From CBDFLA01 sp965248915 (lineage in GTDB: Bacteria > Pseudomonadota > Alphaproteobacteria > M2410): a DNA stretch of 64,000 bases. The position numbers and the translations under genes were made by a program. The stretch lies in NCBI GenBank assembly GCA_965248915.1, contig OZ252216.1, positions 1,550,001-1,614,000 of the forward strand, read 5' to 3'. Of this stretch, positions 28,801-37,176 are shown in pieces; position 1 is the stretch's first letter; each line of letters begins with the position of its first letter. The notes beneath the pieces were generated by a model, which ran no database searches, was not told where the DNA came from, and saw nothing but the letters and a program-made list of their open reading frames with translations.

Positions 28801-29558
28801 GCCACAAGGTCTATCTTCATACTGGTGAGTTTGAAGATGGCGAACTGGCTGAAATCTTCATCGACATGCACAAAGAAGGCGCCGCCTTCCGCTCATTGAT
28901 GAACAACTTCGCCATCGCCATTTCCATCGGCCTTCAATACGGCGTGCCGCTTGAGGAATATGTCGACGCCTTCACGTTCACGCGTTTTGAACCAGCTGGT
29001 ATTGTTCAAGGCAACGACGCCATCAAGAACGCAACCTCAATCCTCGATTATGTCTTCCGCGAACTTGCGATCTCCTATCTCGATCGCCACGACTTGGCCC
29101 ACACCAACACTCAGGAGAACCCATTCGAGGCCCTCGGGCGCGGAGCCGCCGACGACCCCCTTGATCGCGATGAAGAAGACATGAGCGGCCCGGTCAACGA
29201 ATTGGTGGACCGGTTTGTGTCACGCGGTTTTCGTCGCGGGCATGAGCCGAACAACATCGTCGCTCTGCGCTCGACCAACACCACAGCAGAGGTGACAGAT
29301 GCGGTCACCACAGAAACCCAGATTCAGACTGCCGCTTCCGCCACTGGAACGCAGTCGGTTGAGGTTCACTCAGAAACGGTTTCAATGACCCTTGCTGAGA
29401 TGGAAGAGCAAGTCATGAACACCTCTGAATTAATCCGTGAAGCACGCATGCGCGGCTATGAAGGCGATTCATGCCATTCATGTGGCAACTTCACGCTTGT
29501 CCGTAATGGCACGTGCATGAAATGCGACACCTGCGGGGCAACCAGCGGCTGCTCATAG
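25836..29558 (+). CDS. nrdJ: adenosylcobalamin-dependent (class II) ribonucleotide reductase
   Basis: 1240 residues; makes deoxyribonucleotides using vitamin B12, with or without oxygen. ATG 25836 has AGAGG 8 nt upstream. It shows PQPHACFIQGV, KYGSGTGSNFSHLRG, the substrate-site NPCSEYMFLDNTACNLASLNL, ATVIAPTGTIGLVMDCDTTGIEPD, and a C-terminal cysteine-rich tail (CHSCGNFTLV, CMKCDTCGATSGCS) that re-reduces the active site. The large insert typical of alphaproteobacterial NrdJ is present. A degenerate copy of the last 33 codons or so lies at 33865-33958. Confidence 0.96.
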   Translation: MRIERRHTQVGKSPYETVKFRKTKSEIKNPDGSVVFELDDIEVPADWSQVASDVIAQKYFRKAGVPAITKSVEEDTIPEWLTRQIPDHDQMADMEEATRFGPELSAKQVFDRLAGTWTYWGWKGGYFDSEEDARAYYDELRFMLATQQAAPNSPQWFNTGLHWAYGIDGPAQGHQYVDYRTGELVQSESAYEHPQPHACFIQGVSDDLVNENGIMDLWVREARLFKYGSGTGSNFSHLRGKNEDLSGGGKSSGLMSFLKIGDRAAGAIKSGGTTRRAAKMVVVDIDHPDVEDFIDWKVTEERKVAALVTGSKIIEKHLTAIMKACVNCQADGDKCFDTKENPALKRAVKDAKRAMVSENYVQRIIQYARQGYTDIEFETYDTDWDSEAYLTVSGQNSNNSVRVNDDFMRAVERDEVWHLTQRTDGEISKSVRAQDLWNRVSQAAWQSADPGLQFHTTINDWHTCPTHGEIRASNPCSEYMFLDNTACNLASLNLMAFRNSDGTIDVDGFRHAVRLWTVTLEVSVLMAQFPSAEIAQLSYDFRTLGLGYANIGGFLMASGIAYDSPEGRAIAGAFAALMTGEAYATSAEMAGQLGAFPAYAPNREAMLRVIANHRRAAYGVQDNGHFGLGDYEDLHIKPVALDMESCPHKDLISAAQKSWDNALDIGGEHGFRNAQATVIAPTGTIGLVMDCDTTGIEPDFALVKFKKLAGGGHFKIINRTVPHALKTLGYDTEAVSEIITYAVGNGTLKGCSTISHDRLMEKGFTEIELEKVEGALASAFDIRFVFNKWTLGEDFCTHALGIDKQDLDNVDLDLLAVIGFTKEEFDTASIYVCGAMTLEGAPGLKDEHLSVFDCANPCGRVGTRFLSPESHIRMMAAAQPFISGAISKTINMPNAATVEDCQSAYELSWRLGIKANALYRDGSKLSQPLNSQLLDDEEDLDEEFSEKSKTEQTQIVTERIVEKVIERAHSRQRPPDRRKGYIQKASVGGHKVYLHTGEFEDGELAEIFIDMHKEGAAFRSLMNNFAIAISIGLQYGVPLEEYVDAFTFTRFEPAGIVQGNDAIKNATSILDYVFRELAISYLDRHDLAHTNTQENPFEALGRGAADDPLDRDEEDMSGPVNELVDRFVSRGFRRGHEPNNIVALRSTNTTAEVTDAVTTETQIQTAASATGTQSVEVHSETVSMTLAEMEEQVMNTSELIREARMRGYEGDSCHSCGNFTLVRNGTCMKCDTCGATSGCS

Positions 29559-29659
29559 TCTGGTTTCTTGGGCAAGACCGCTTCTTGCGAAAAAATAAAT
29601 TCCGGTGACGGCCATTCTGAACTCTCGTTTGGATATCCTGGGGCTATGTGAAATTCGCC

Positions 29660-29687
29660 TTGCGATGCTTATCATTACGTTTATAAT
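29660..29687 (+). promoter_or_regulatory. candidate sigma-70-like promoter for the S8 peptidase gene
   Basis: TTGCGA (29660-29665) and a perfect TATAAT (29682-29687) are separated by 16 bp, in an AT-rich stretch 115 bp before the peptidase ATG. Immediately after the -10 is an inverted repeat, AATACC (29685-29690) and GGTATT (29697-29702), placed like an operator. Only the match to consensus supports it. Confidence 0.4.
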
Positions 29688-29801
29688 ACCAATAGAGGTA
29701 TTCATACGCGTAATACATTCTGTCCAATTGCGTATTATTCGCCCGATTCACATGGTCTTGCAACTAAACGCAATCATTATTATGTCCGCGGAGGGTATCT
29801 T

Positions 29802-32800
29802 ATGCAAATCAAGTCATATTCGCACCCCTTAGTTATTGTCCTATTGGCAACCTATTTGTTCGCCTGCGAACAGCCGACTGAAAAACAGTCTCAGTTACCC
29901 GATGACGGCAATGTCATCAGACTAAAGTCGCGCAGTTTCTCGCCTGACCCAGGATTAGCAGATGAACTAAAAGGCGAATTCGACAAGGCCTCAGGTGGAA
30001 TAGTTCACGTTATCGTCCAATTCCACGAAGCCCCTACCACACAAGACAAACTGATTCTAAAACGTGAATTCAAAACGACAATTCTAGACCCGATTCCTGA
30101 CACAGCATTTTTCGCCTCAATGCCATCTGACACATCTGTCACAAAGCAATTGCTAAGCACAGATATAGGCCTTCGTTGGATCGGCCACATTAGGCCAACC
30201 GACAAAATTGCGCCCGCCCTTCATGACGGCAATGCGCCTGCTTACTCCAAACGCACAGCTGGCAAGGTTGAGTTTTTTATCCTGTTCTTCGGTGACGTTC
30301 CGGTTGAGCAACAACAAAATGTTCTTGATGAATTGGGAATCGAAATTGTAGACCGCGTTGTTCCGGTTAACGGCTGGCGTGTCAACATGCCTGAAAAGCA
30401 AGTTTTCGAGCTAGCCGAACGAGACAGCGTGAAGTGGATTGAACAAGGACCTGCACCGGTCGAAGAAGACAACGATGGTGTACGAAGTGAGACTGGCGTC
30501 AATGCCAATGCGGTGATCGCTCCCAACCCATTCAATCTTAGTGGTCTCGGTGTCATTGTTGCCCAGTGGGAGTCGACAAATGCGAGCTCGCAACACAATG
30601 ACCTGTCGGCCAACATAGTTTTGGCTGATCCTCCTGTTCTAATTCGCACGAGATCAGAAAGATACAACGACAGCAATCCAACAAATGGCCAATTTAACGC
30701 CGGTGAAACTATCTATGTAGACATTGATGATGATACCGTCGTTTCAATTGGTGACTGGCGATCCACAGTAAGTGGCGGTCTTCCAGCAGGCGCATTGGTT
30801 GCCACAGGCGACGCGGACCTTACAACTCCCACAATATTCTTCCAAACTCTTGAACGCTATGACGATGGAGACTTGGACCGAAGTTTTTCGGTCGGCGAAA
30901 CCATTTACCTAGATGCGGATGGCAACGCAAATTCGAGTTTTGGTACGGTCTCAGTCGGTGACACGCGAGTAACAGCCTCTACCTGTTGCGCCGCGGGAAC
31001 CATCGTTGCCGCTGCTGACGGTGACATTGGCAATTCAATTCGATCTTTTGCTACTGACCCCCACTATCATGCAACACATGTTGCCGGAACGATCATGGGA
31101 TCGGGAGCTCAGAGCGTCGCCGAAGGAGGAACACCTACCCAGTGGAAAGGCGTCGCGCCCGCCACAACGTTGCGGTCTTATCAAACCAATGGGTTTGGTG
31201 CGGACTATGTTGATGCAGCCAACAGCGCGACACAGATTTCGACGAATTCTTGGGGGACGAGTCACCACCATCAACAAATTCCACCATCAGCCGGCTACGA
31301 CGTTACGACAGGTTTCTACGACAGTGTCATCAGTGGTCGTCAAAGTGACGGTTCAGCTTCTGGCCTAGCACGCCAGATTTCGATCCTCGGATCGTCTGGC
31401 AATCAGGGTAGACCCGAGCGATTCGTGGAAAACGCCCCAGCGAACGGTCAATTCGACGATGGTGAAACCATTATACTTGACAATGATGACGATGGAACTG
31501 TCTCAGGCGGGGATAGCGTGAGGCTCGGTGCCACCCCTGCCATTGGCACGGTCCTTGTGAACTTCAACCCAACCGAGCGACACGATGAAACAATGAACAC
31601 AGGTGGATTGTACAGCACCGGAGAAGGTATCTTTCGAGATGCCGACAATAGCTGGACAGTCAATGCCGGCGATACGCGCATCAATGCAAACGCAGGCTTT
31701 GCCGCAGGTACGGTCGTCGCAGCCGGCGATCTGGATGACGGGCGATTCCTCCGCCAATTCAGGCAATGGGGCAATGTTCGAGTGCCCAATAGTGCAAAGG
31801 ATACAATTGTTGTCGCCAATCTGAGATCTGACACAAAAGTGCCGTCCCCCTCTAGCAGTCGCGGGCCCACATTGGATGGGCGCATTAAGCCAGACATTTC
31901 TGGTCCAGGCAGCAAAGCAGTCGGAGATCTGAAAATTAAGTCAACTTGGCCACGCAATGTGTACGATTCGATTTCTGGAACTTCCATGTCCACCCCGGCG
32001 GTAGCCGGAGTTTCGTCTTTGGTCACTGAGTGGTATCAACAAAATAGTGTCGTTGCAGGACCAACTCCGGCAACATTGAGGGGCCTCTTAATCCACTCGG
32101 CTGAAGATCTGGACACAATCCCAAATGTTGGCGGTGGTTTTGCAGGACCGGACTATACGTTTGGATATGGAAGAACACGAGCCGATAAGGCTGTCGCTAT
32201 GGTTCCCCATCATACGGTGGGATCGATCAATGCTATTGGCGCAGCAGCAGCGGTTGACTACACTTTTACCATTGGATCCGTGAACGACCTAAGTGCTACA
32301 TTGGTTTGGGACGACCCGGCTTGGACCGCTAATGCGGCAGCGTCGCCAGCAACAGGAATGCTTCAAAACGACCTTGATCTCATTCTCATCGCTCCTGATG
32401 GCACGCAACACACTCCATGGCTCATGAACGCTGCAACACCGACGGCGCCAGCGACAAACTCAGCCATTGCGGTTGCAACTCCCATCCCCAATGCGGCGCG
32501 TGATAGGCGCAATACAATAGAGCAAGTAAGTGTGTCCATTGCGCAACCCGGTACATGGACTGCGCGTGTCACCGGATCGACACTAAATCTTGGGCCACAA
32601 CCATTCACACTCGTGTCCCAATTCATTCGCCCGCAAGACAGTCCCTCGGTGGGCTTAGCGGCGACCGATGTTCGAATGCGGGATAATGTTGGCGATCTCG
32701 GTGGCATTCCTTCAACCGGGACAATGTGGTTAAGCCCGGACCTGTGGAACCGCTACGCGCAAGATGGTTTGACTTCGCATGAAAATCCCGAATTTGGACA

Positions 32801-33629
32801 AGAAAACTACCTCTACGCCCGTATCGAAAATGCAAGTGCGACGGACATTGCAAGGGCCGCAACAGTAGAAGTTTGGTTGGCTGGTGCATCAACTGGTCTT
32901 GCTTGGCCAGCTAATTTTCAATATGTGGGTCGGTTTCCCGTGGCCAATCTAACGGCGGGAGAAACCCGGGTTATCGGTCCGCTTGCCTGGAACCCACCGG
33001 ATCCAACGCCCTCCAATCACTTTTGTTTTTACATCCGTGTGGTGAGTTCACAAGATCCGATTGTATTCGTTGAAGGACCCAGCGTTGATACCAATGCGCG
33101 CAATAGCAACAATATCGTCTGGCGAAACATCAATGTTGTCGACCTATCCTCAAGTCGAACGGTAAGCTTTCAAGTAAGAAACACATCGCGAGAGAAGCAA
33201 GCAATCGATCTGAGCCTCCAAATCCCAAGCGAGTTCCTGGAAATTGGAACGGCAACAGTACAATTGCCACCTAGGTTTTTTGAAAGTACTAAGGTCAGAA
33301 AGTCGGAGGTCATAGGACTTCGAGAGGAAACAAACGTCACTGTACATCCTTGGGGATTGCTCGAAGATGATAGTCAGACTGGCGAAACCGAATACATGCT
33401 CGAACCAAAAACGAGACCCACCAGACGAGTTCAAATTGAGTCCCCTCGCGTTGTCATTCCTGGCCCTGTCCTTGCTCCAGGAGAAACTGAGGTAATTCAA
33501 CTGACCTTCGGGTCAGAGTCGACTGAGAAACAAGTTTATGACATTCACGTGTCACAGACCGGTGGCGGAGAGACAATGGGCGGCATACTCTATCATGTGC
33601 GCACGGGTCACGTGTCTGAAAATCAATAA
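29802..33629 (+). CDS. giant subtilisin-like (S8) lipoprotein with internal calcium-loop repeats
   Basis: 1275 residues; GGAGGG lies 7 nt before the ATG. Lipoprotein-type signal with Cys22 (YLFAC). Residues 65-215 look like a propeptide. The catalytic domain has HATHVAGT (H423), oxyanion Asn in SSGNQG (N534) and GTSMSTPAVAG (S728). Where the catalytic Asp is expected (VAxWD) it reads VAQWE (E257). Four repeats of about 50 residues, each with an Asp-rich EF-hand-like loop and GDxR, sit inside the domain: about 287-340, 352-408, 540-590 and 593-645. Beta-sandwich-like domains fill the C-terminus. The DNA looks more AT-rich than its neighbours, suggesting acquisition. Confidence 0.85.
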   Translation: MQIKSYSHPLVIVLLATYLFACEQPTEKQSQLPDDGNVIRLKSRSFSPDPGLADELKGEFDKASGGIVHVIVQFHEAPTTQDKLILKREFKTTILDPIPDTAFFASMPSDTSVTKQLLSTDIGLRWIGHIRPTDKIAPALHDGNAPAYSKRTAGKVEFFILFFGDVPVEQQQNVLDELGIEIVDRVVPVNGWRVNMPEKQVFELAERDSVKWIEQGPAPVEEDNDGVRSETGVNANAVIAPNPFNLSGLGVIVAQWESTNASSQHNDLSANIVLADPPVLIRTRSERYNDSNPTNGQFNAGETIYVDIDDDTVVSIGDWRSTVSGGLPAGALVATGDADLTTPTIFFQTLERYDDGDLDRSFSVGETIYLDADGNANSSFGTVSVGDTRVTASTCCAAGTIVAAADGDIGNSIRSFATDPHYHATHVAGTIMGSGAQSVAEGGTPTQWKGVAPATTLRSYQTNGFGADYVDAANSATQISTNSWGTSHHHQQIPPSAGYDVTTGFYDSVISGRQSDGSASGLARQISILGSSGNQGRPERFVENAPANGQFDDGETIILDNDDDGTVSGGDSVRLGATPAIGTVLVNFNPTERHDETMNTGGLYSTGEGIFRDADNSWTVNAGDTRINANAGFAAGTVVAAGDLDDGRFLRQFRQWGNVRVPNSAKDTIVVANLRSDTKVPSPSSSRGPTLDGRIKPDISGPGSKAVGDLKIKSTWPRNVYDSISGTSMSTPAVAGVSSLVTEWYQQNSVVAGPTPATLRGLLIHSAEDLDTIPNVGGGFAGPDYTFGYGRTRADKAVAMVPHHTVGSINAIGAAAAVDYTFTIGSVNDLSATLVWDDPAWTANAAASPATGMLQNDLDLILIAPDGTQHTPWLMNAATPTAPATNSAIAVATPIPNAARDRRNTIEQVSVSIAQPGTWTARVTGSTLNLGPQPFTLVSQFIRPQDSPSVGLAATDVRMRDNVGDLGGIPSTGTMWLSPDLWNRYAQDGLTSHENPEFGQENYLYARIENASATDIARAATVEVWLAGASTGLAWPANFQYVGRFPVANLTAGETRVIGPLAWNPPDPTPSNHFCFYIRVVSSQDPIVFVEGPSVDTNARNSNNIVWRNINVVDLSSSRTVSFQVRNTSREKQAIDLSLQIPSEFLEIGTATVQLPPRFFESTKVRKSEVIGLREETNVTVHPWGLLEDDSQTGETEYMLEPKTRPTRRVQIESPRVVIPGPVLAPGETEVIQLTFGSESTEKQVYDIHVSQTGGGETMGGILYHVRTGHVSENQ

Positions 33630-33663
33630 TCTTGGCCAAACAAGGTCGCTTTACAGTATGACT

Positions 33664-33862
33664 AGTCCGTCTTCTTTTCAGGCGGTGGCATAACCCGAAT
33701 ATGAAGCTCGCGCAGTTGCTTCATGTTCGCCTCTGTCGGTGCGCTCATGAGAAGGTCTTCTGCCTGCTGGTTCACCGGAACATGGTGGCTTCCCGATTGT
33801 TGACTTGCTGGGCCAACAACATCACCACCCGGTCAATGCCAATCGCGAAACCACCATGCCGG
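33664..33862 (-). pseudogene. fossil of the aspS 3' end
   Basis: Read on the minus strand this is a second copy of the last 65 codons or so of aspS. Bases 33664-33774 are identical to 35370-35480 (111 of 111 by eye), covering the last 36 codons; beyond that (33775-33862) there are substitutions and small indels that break the frame. The stop is TAG instead of the TGA of the real gene. It forms a direct repeat with the real aspS end, flanking the SDR gene and the small inverted-repeat element. Confidence 0.93.
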
Positions 33863-33864
33863 TT

Positions 33865-33958
33865 TATGAAGGCCATTCATGTGGCAATTTCACCTTAGTC
33901 CACAATGGCTACCTGCATGAAGTGCGACACCTGCGGGGCGACGTGAGGTTGCTCATAA
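33865..33958 (+). pseudogene. fossil of the nrdJ 3' end
   Basis: It matches the last 33 codons or so of nrdJ (29457-29558) with a 9-nt deletion, several substitutions and a shifted frame near the end. Shared blocks include CCATTCATGTGGCAA and TGCGACACCTGCGGGGC. It directly abuts the aspS fossil, in the order aspS tail (minus) then nrdJ tail (plus), the reverse of the real gene order. It forms a direct repeat with the nrdJ end, flanking the S8 peptidase gene. Confidence 0.9.
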
Positions 33959-33971
33959 GGCCTAGATCCAA

Positions 33972-34012
33972 TCAAGATAAAGGCCTCGCGTATTGCGAGG
34001 CCTTTATCTTGA
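33972..34012. terminator. strong hairpin terminator, probably bidirectional
   Basis: A perfect 18-bp stem: TCAAGATAAAGGCCTCGC (33972-33989), a 5-nt loop, and its exact reverse complement at 33995-34012. The descending arm on either strand ends in CCTTTATCTTGA, giving a weak U tract. It stands after the nrdJ fossil, so it may be the terminator that once followed nrdJ, and it separates the S8 peptidase and the convergent SDR gene. Confidence 0.8.
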
Positions 34013-34153
34013 ACAAAAGTCTGCTTCTGACCCAAAGCGGACCATCCCCGATACGCCTAGTTGTGCCCCTCATATCCAACTTTACAATTTCTGTTGCGGG
34101 TCTGGAACCATAGATTGGTTAGCACAACCGATGAGGCCGGGCCTGAAGACCTC

Positions 34154-35050
34154 TTAATAAAAAATCGCTGTCATCTTTTCAGAAACGTCCCACAATTTTG
34201 CGGCAGTGTCGTCCTCTTTTGCATGCCCACCGGATTCTACCTTTTTGGGATAACCTTTGATTTCTCTAAATCCACCAGGACCATAATAGTCATTGCCCTG
34301 CACATCAGAGGCAACCGCCGCATAGAGGGTCGGTAGCGCACCCATTTTGCTGTCTTGGGCGAATAAACTCAGGACCTTGAATAAGAGGCTATGCCTCGTA
34401 AGCTCTGTAACCGTCGCACCGGGATGAGCTGAGGCCACAATAACGCCAGAAGATTGCCTATCTAATCGTTTTTGAAGTTCACTGGTGAAGTAGAGGTTCG
34501 CCAGTTTGCTATCACCATAGGCTTGCATTTTTTTATAGCGTCTCGTTTCCCAATTGAGATCCTCAAAGTTCAATTCTCCAATCTTATGAGCCATACTGCT
34601 GACATTCACAATACGACTGTTCGGGTTTTTTTTGATCAGATCAATCAACAGCCCTGTCAATGCGAAATGCCCTAAGTGGTTGGTTCCAAACTGTAATTCA
34701 AACCCATCTTTGGTTTTGGTGTAGGGAGGGGTCATGACCCCAGCATTGTTAATGAGCAAGTCCAGTTTCTCGAACTTTTCCTTAAAGCTTTCAGCAAAAT
34801 TACGAATCGACTGCAAATCGGCTAAATCCACCAACATCACTTGTATATGCGCACTTGGGTTTTGCAATTTGATCTTTTTAACAGCAGCATCACCCTTCAC
34901 TTCATTGCGCACAGCGACAATGACTGTGGCGTTTTTGTTGGTAAGAATCTTGGCTGTTTCATATCCCAGACCACTGCTGGACCCTGTAACGATAACGACT
35001 TTTCCATTTTGATCTGAAATGTTGTCGCTATCCCATTTTTGCGGCTTCAT
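34154..35050 (-). CDS. short-chain dehydrogenase/reductase (retinol dehydrogenase-like)
   Basis: 298 residues from ATG 35050, with AGGA 5 nt upstream. The frame opens 51 codons earlier, but that part is transposase-like (see the element at 35144-35287). NAD(P) site VTGSSSGLGYET, LINNAGVMTPPY, catalytic YGDSK, and PGATVTELTRH. Similar to RDH/WW-domain oxidoreductase-like SDRs; the substrate is unknown. Codons are more AT-rich (many AAA/AAT) than in the flanking housekeeping genes, which suggests transfer. The gene is flanked by direct repeats of the aspS end. Confidence 0.85.
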   Translation of the reverse strand: MKPQKWDSDNISDQNGKVVIVTGSSSGLGYETAKILTNKNATVIVAVRNEVKGDAAVKKIKLQNPSAHIQVMLVDLADLQSIRNFAESFKEKFEKLDLLINNAGVMTPPYTKTKDGFELQFGTNHLGHFALTGLLIDLIKKNPNSRIVNVSSMAHKIGELNFEDLNWETRRYKKMQAYGDSKLANLYFTSELQKRLDRQSSGVIVASAHPGATVTELTRHSLLFKVLSLFAQDSKMGALPTLYAAVASDVQGNDYYGPGGFREIKGYPKKVESGGHAKEDDTAAKLWDVSEKMTAIFY

Positions 35051-35367
35051 GTCTGTCCTATTCACTGCTGCGTGTTCTGTCCTGAATGATGAATTACTAT
35101 TGTTCAAAAGGAAAGCCGAAGCGGTTCGTAAAGTCCGCTTATGGCCGAGACTGTTGAACTCGTAAAACAGACGATCTTGCTGGCCTGTGCGCGGTCCCAT
35201 CATGATCGATCCTCCTGTCCGGTATCACCAAACCAAGTGAATCACACGCAAACCGCCACTTCAATGGAGTTCTTCAACAGTCTCGGCTAGAAGCAAACGG
35301 CAGTACACCTTATTCACCGTCTAAGCGCATGCCCAAGACAGGGACCAATTCGCATAACTCCCGCGGT
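35051..35367. other. 317-nt interval between aspS and SDR genes
   Basis: It holds the ribosome site of the SDR gene, the 144-bp inverted-repeat element (35144-35287) and about 80 nt with no recognised feature up to the aspS stop. No gene. Confidence 0.6.
35144..35287 (-). mobile_element. MITE-like element enclosing a transposase N-terminus
   Basis: It is bounded by perfect 15-bp inverted repeats, GCCGAGACTGTTGAA (35144-35158) and TTCAACAGTCTCGGC (35273-35287). Between them, on the minus strand, GGAGG precedes an ATG for MMGPRTGQQDRLFYEF, which resembles the conserved first residues of IS5/IS1182-type transposases; the frame then runs out through the second repeat. This looks like an insertion sequence reduced to its ends. 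A target duplication could not be identified. It lies just upstream of the SDR gene. Confidence 0.6.
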
Positions 35368-37176
35368 TCAGTCCGTCTTCTTTTCAGGCGGTGGCATAAC
35401 CCGAATATGAAGCTCGCGCAGTTGCTTCATGTTCGCCTCTGTCGGTGCGCTCATGAGAAGGTCTTCTGCCTGCTGGTTCATCGGAAACATGGTGACTTCC
35501 CGGATATTGACTTGCTGGGCCAACAACATCACCATCCGGTCAATGCCAATCGCAAAACCACCGTGCGGTGGCGCGCCAAATCGGAAAGCACTCAACATGC
35601 CACTAAATTCACGCTCCGTTTGCTCAGGCGCATAGCCAGCCAGCTCAAAAGCTTTGATCATCGTGTCTGGCTCATGGTTTCGAATGGCACCGGAGCCAAG
35701 CTCATAACCATTGCAAACCAGGTCGTATTGTTGGCCAAGAATCTCAAGTGGGTTCTTCGTTTCAAGCGCTTCCAAACCACCCACCGGCATCGAGAAGGGA
35801 TTGTGGCTGAACTCAAGTTTGTTTTCGACCTCATCAAATTCATAGATCGGGTAATCCACGACCCAGCAAAACTCGAAACGGTTTTCGTCAACGATCTCAA
35901 GTTCCCAACCAATCCTGGTGCGCGCTTCGCCTGCAAGGCGTGACGCGCCAATCTCTTTGTCACACGCAAAGAACAAAGCGTCACCCGCTTTGACACCGGC
36001 AATGTCCGCCATCTTCGCAAGGACATCTTGAGGGATGAACTTCGCGATTGGACCCTTCCCGGTCAATGCGCCCTCATCTTCCTCAAAGATGATGTAACCA
36101 AGACCAGGCGCCTTCATATCTTTACGCGCCCAATCGTTGAGCTTGTCAAAGAATGACCTCGGCCGGGCAGCCGCACCGGGCGCAGGAATACCGCGCACAA
36201 CGCCGCCTTTTTCGATCTGGCCTTTGAACGCTTTGAAGGTCACGCTCTCTTCCGCGAAACACTCCGTAACATCAACAATCTCAATGGGGTTTCTCAAATC
36301 CGGCTTGTCGGTTCCATACTTCAACATGGCCACGCTGAACGGGATTTCAACAAAGGGCAGCGGCGACACCGGTGTGTCACCTGCAAAAGACGTGAATGCC
36401 TCGTGACTCACTTTGCTGACCGCTGACAAGACGTCTTCTTGCGTGACAAACGACATCTCAAGGTCGAGTTGATAAAACTCACCAGCTGAACGGTCGGCGC
36501 GCGCGTCTTCGTCGCGGAAGCATGGCGCGATTTGATAGTAACGATCAAAGCCTGCCACCATGATCAATTGTTTGAATTGTTGTGGCGCTTGCGGCAATGC
36601 GTAGAACTGTCCCGGATGCAATCGGCTCGGCACTAAGAAATCGCGAGCTCCTTCTGGGGAGGACGCAGTGAGAATGGGTGTTTGGTAATCCGTGAAGCCT
36701 TGCGCATCCATGGAGTGGCGTATTTTCGAGATCACTTTGGACCGCAACACAATGTTGTTGTGCAAAGTTTCCCGGCGCAGGTCCAAAAACCGGTACCGCA
36801 GTCGTATGTCTTCTGGATAGTCAGGCTCTCCAAAGATCGGCAAGGGAAGTTCTTCCGCCGGTGACTGAAGCACCAGATCGTCAATGCGGATCTCAACCTC
36901 ACCGGTTGGCAAAGTCTTGTTCTGTGTGTCCTCGGTCCGCGCCACAACGCGTCCCGTCACCGTGATAACGCTCTCCTGACGAACCCCTTCAGCTTTTGGA
37001 AATTCCGTCGATTCCGGCTCAATGACGCATTGGGTCAGGCCGTAATGGTCCCGCAGGTCGATAAAGAGCAGACCACCATGATCCCGCTTGCGGTGGACCC
37101 ACCCAGACAGACGGACGGTTTCGCCGACATCGGTCCCACGAAGGGCACCACAGTCATGGCTACGGTATGGGTGCAT
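35368..37176 (-). CDS. aspS: aspartyl-tRNA synthetase
   Basis: 602 residues from ATG 37176 (AGGAGA upstream) giving MHPYRSHDCGALR; the longer open frame has no similarity. OB-fold anticodon domain (VRLSGWVHRKRDHGGLLFIDLRD), class II motif 2 (APCFRDEDARADRSAGEFYQLD), GAD insert, and motif 3 (GFAIGIDRMVMLL). The length and the GAD domain fit bacterial AspRS; in alphaproteobacteria it is often non-discriminating, charging tRNA-Asn too. A copy of its 3' end is at 33664-33862. Confidence 0.97.
   Translation of the reverse strand: MHPYRSHDCGALRGTDVGETVRLSGWVHRKRDHGGLLFIDLRDHYGLTQCVIEPESTEFPKAEGVRQESVITVTGRVVARTEDTQNKTLPTGEVEIRIDDLVLQSPAEELPLPIFGEPDYPEDIRLRYRFLDLRRETLHNNIVLRSKVISKIRHSMDAQGFTDYQTPILTASSPEGARDFLVPSRLHPGQFYALPQAPQQFKQLIMVAGFDRYYQIAPCFRDEDARADRSAGEFYQLDLEMSFVTQEDVLSAVSKVSHEAFTSFAGDTPVSPLPFVEIPFSVAMLKYGTDKPDLRNPIEIVDVTECFAEESVTFKAFKGQIEKGGVVRGIPAPGAAARPRSFFDKLNDWARKDMKAPGLGYIIFEEDEGALTGKGPIAKFIPQDVLAKMADIAGVKAGDALFFACDKEIGASRLAGEARTRIGWELEIVDENRFEFCWVVDYPIYEFDEVENKLEFSHNPFSMPVGGLEALETKNPLEILGQQYDLVCNGYELGSGAIRNHEPDTMIKAFELAGYAPEQTEREFSGMLSAFRFGAPPHGGFAIGIDRMVMLLAQQVNIREVTMFPMNQQAEDLLMSAPTEANMKQLRELHIRVMPPPEKKTD

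Larger units (their letters stand above)
33630..34153. other. 524-nt interval between S8 peptidase and SDR genes
   Basis: It contains the aspS/nrdJ tail fossil (33664-33958) and a perfect 18-bp-stem terminator (33972-34012). From 34013 to 34153 nothing was recognised. No intact gene. Confidence 0.7.

Noticed and set aside
29559..29605. Hairpin GCAAGA/TCTTGC after nrdJ as a terminator
   Set aside because: It is followed by an A run, not T, on the nrdJ strand, so it does not fit intrinsic termination of nrdJ.
29605..29832. Small hydrophobic open frame (75 codons) between nrdJ and the S8 peptidase
   Set aside because: AT-rich stretch with no ribosome site; the promoter-like sequence lies inside it and it overlaps the peptidase start.
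34061..34336. Open frame overlapping the SDR 3' end
   Set aside because: Mostly antisense to the SDR coding sequence; no features of its own.
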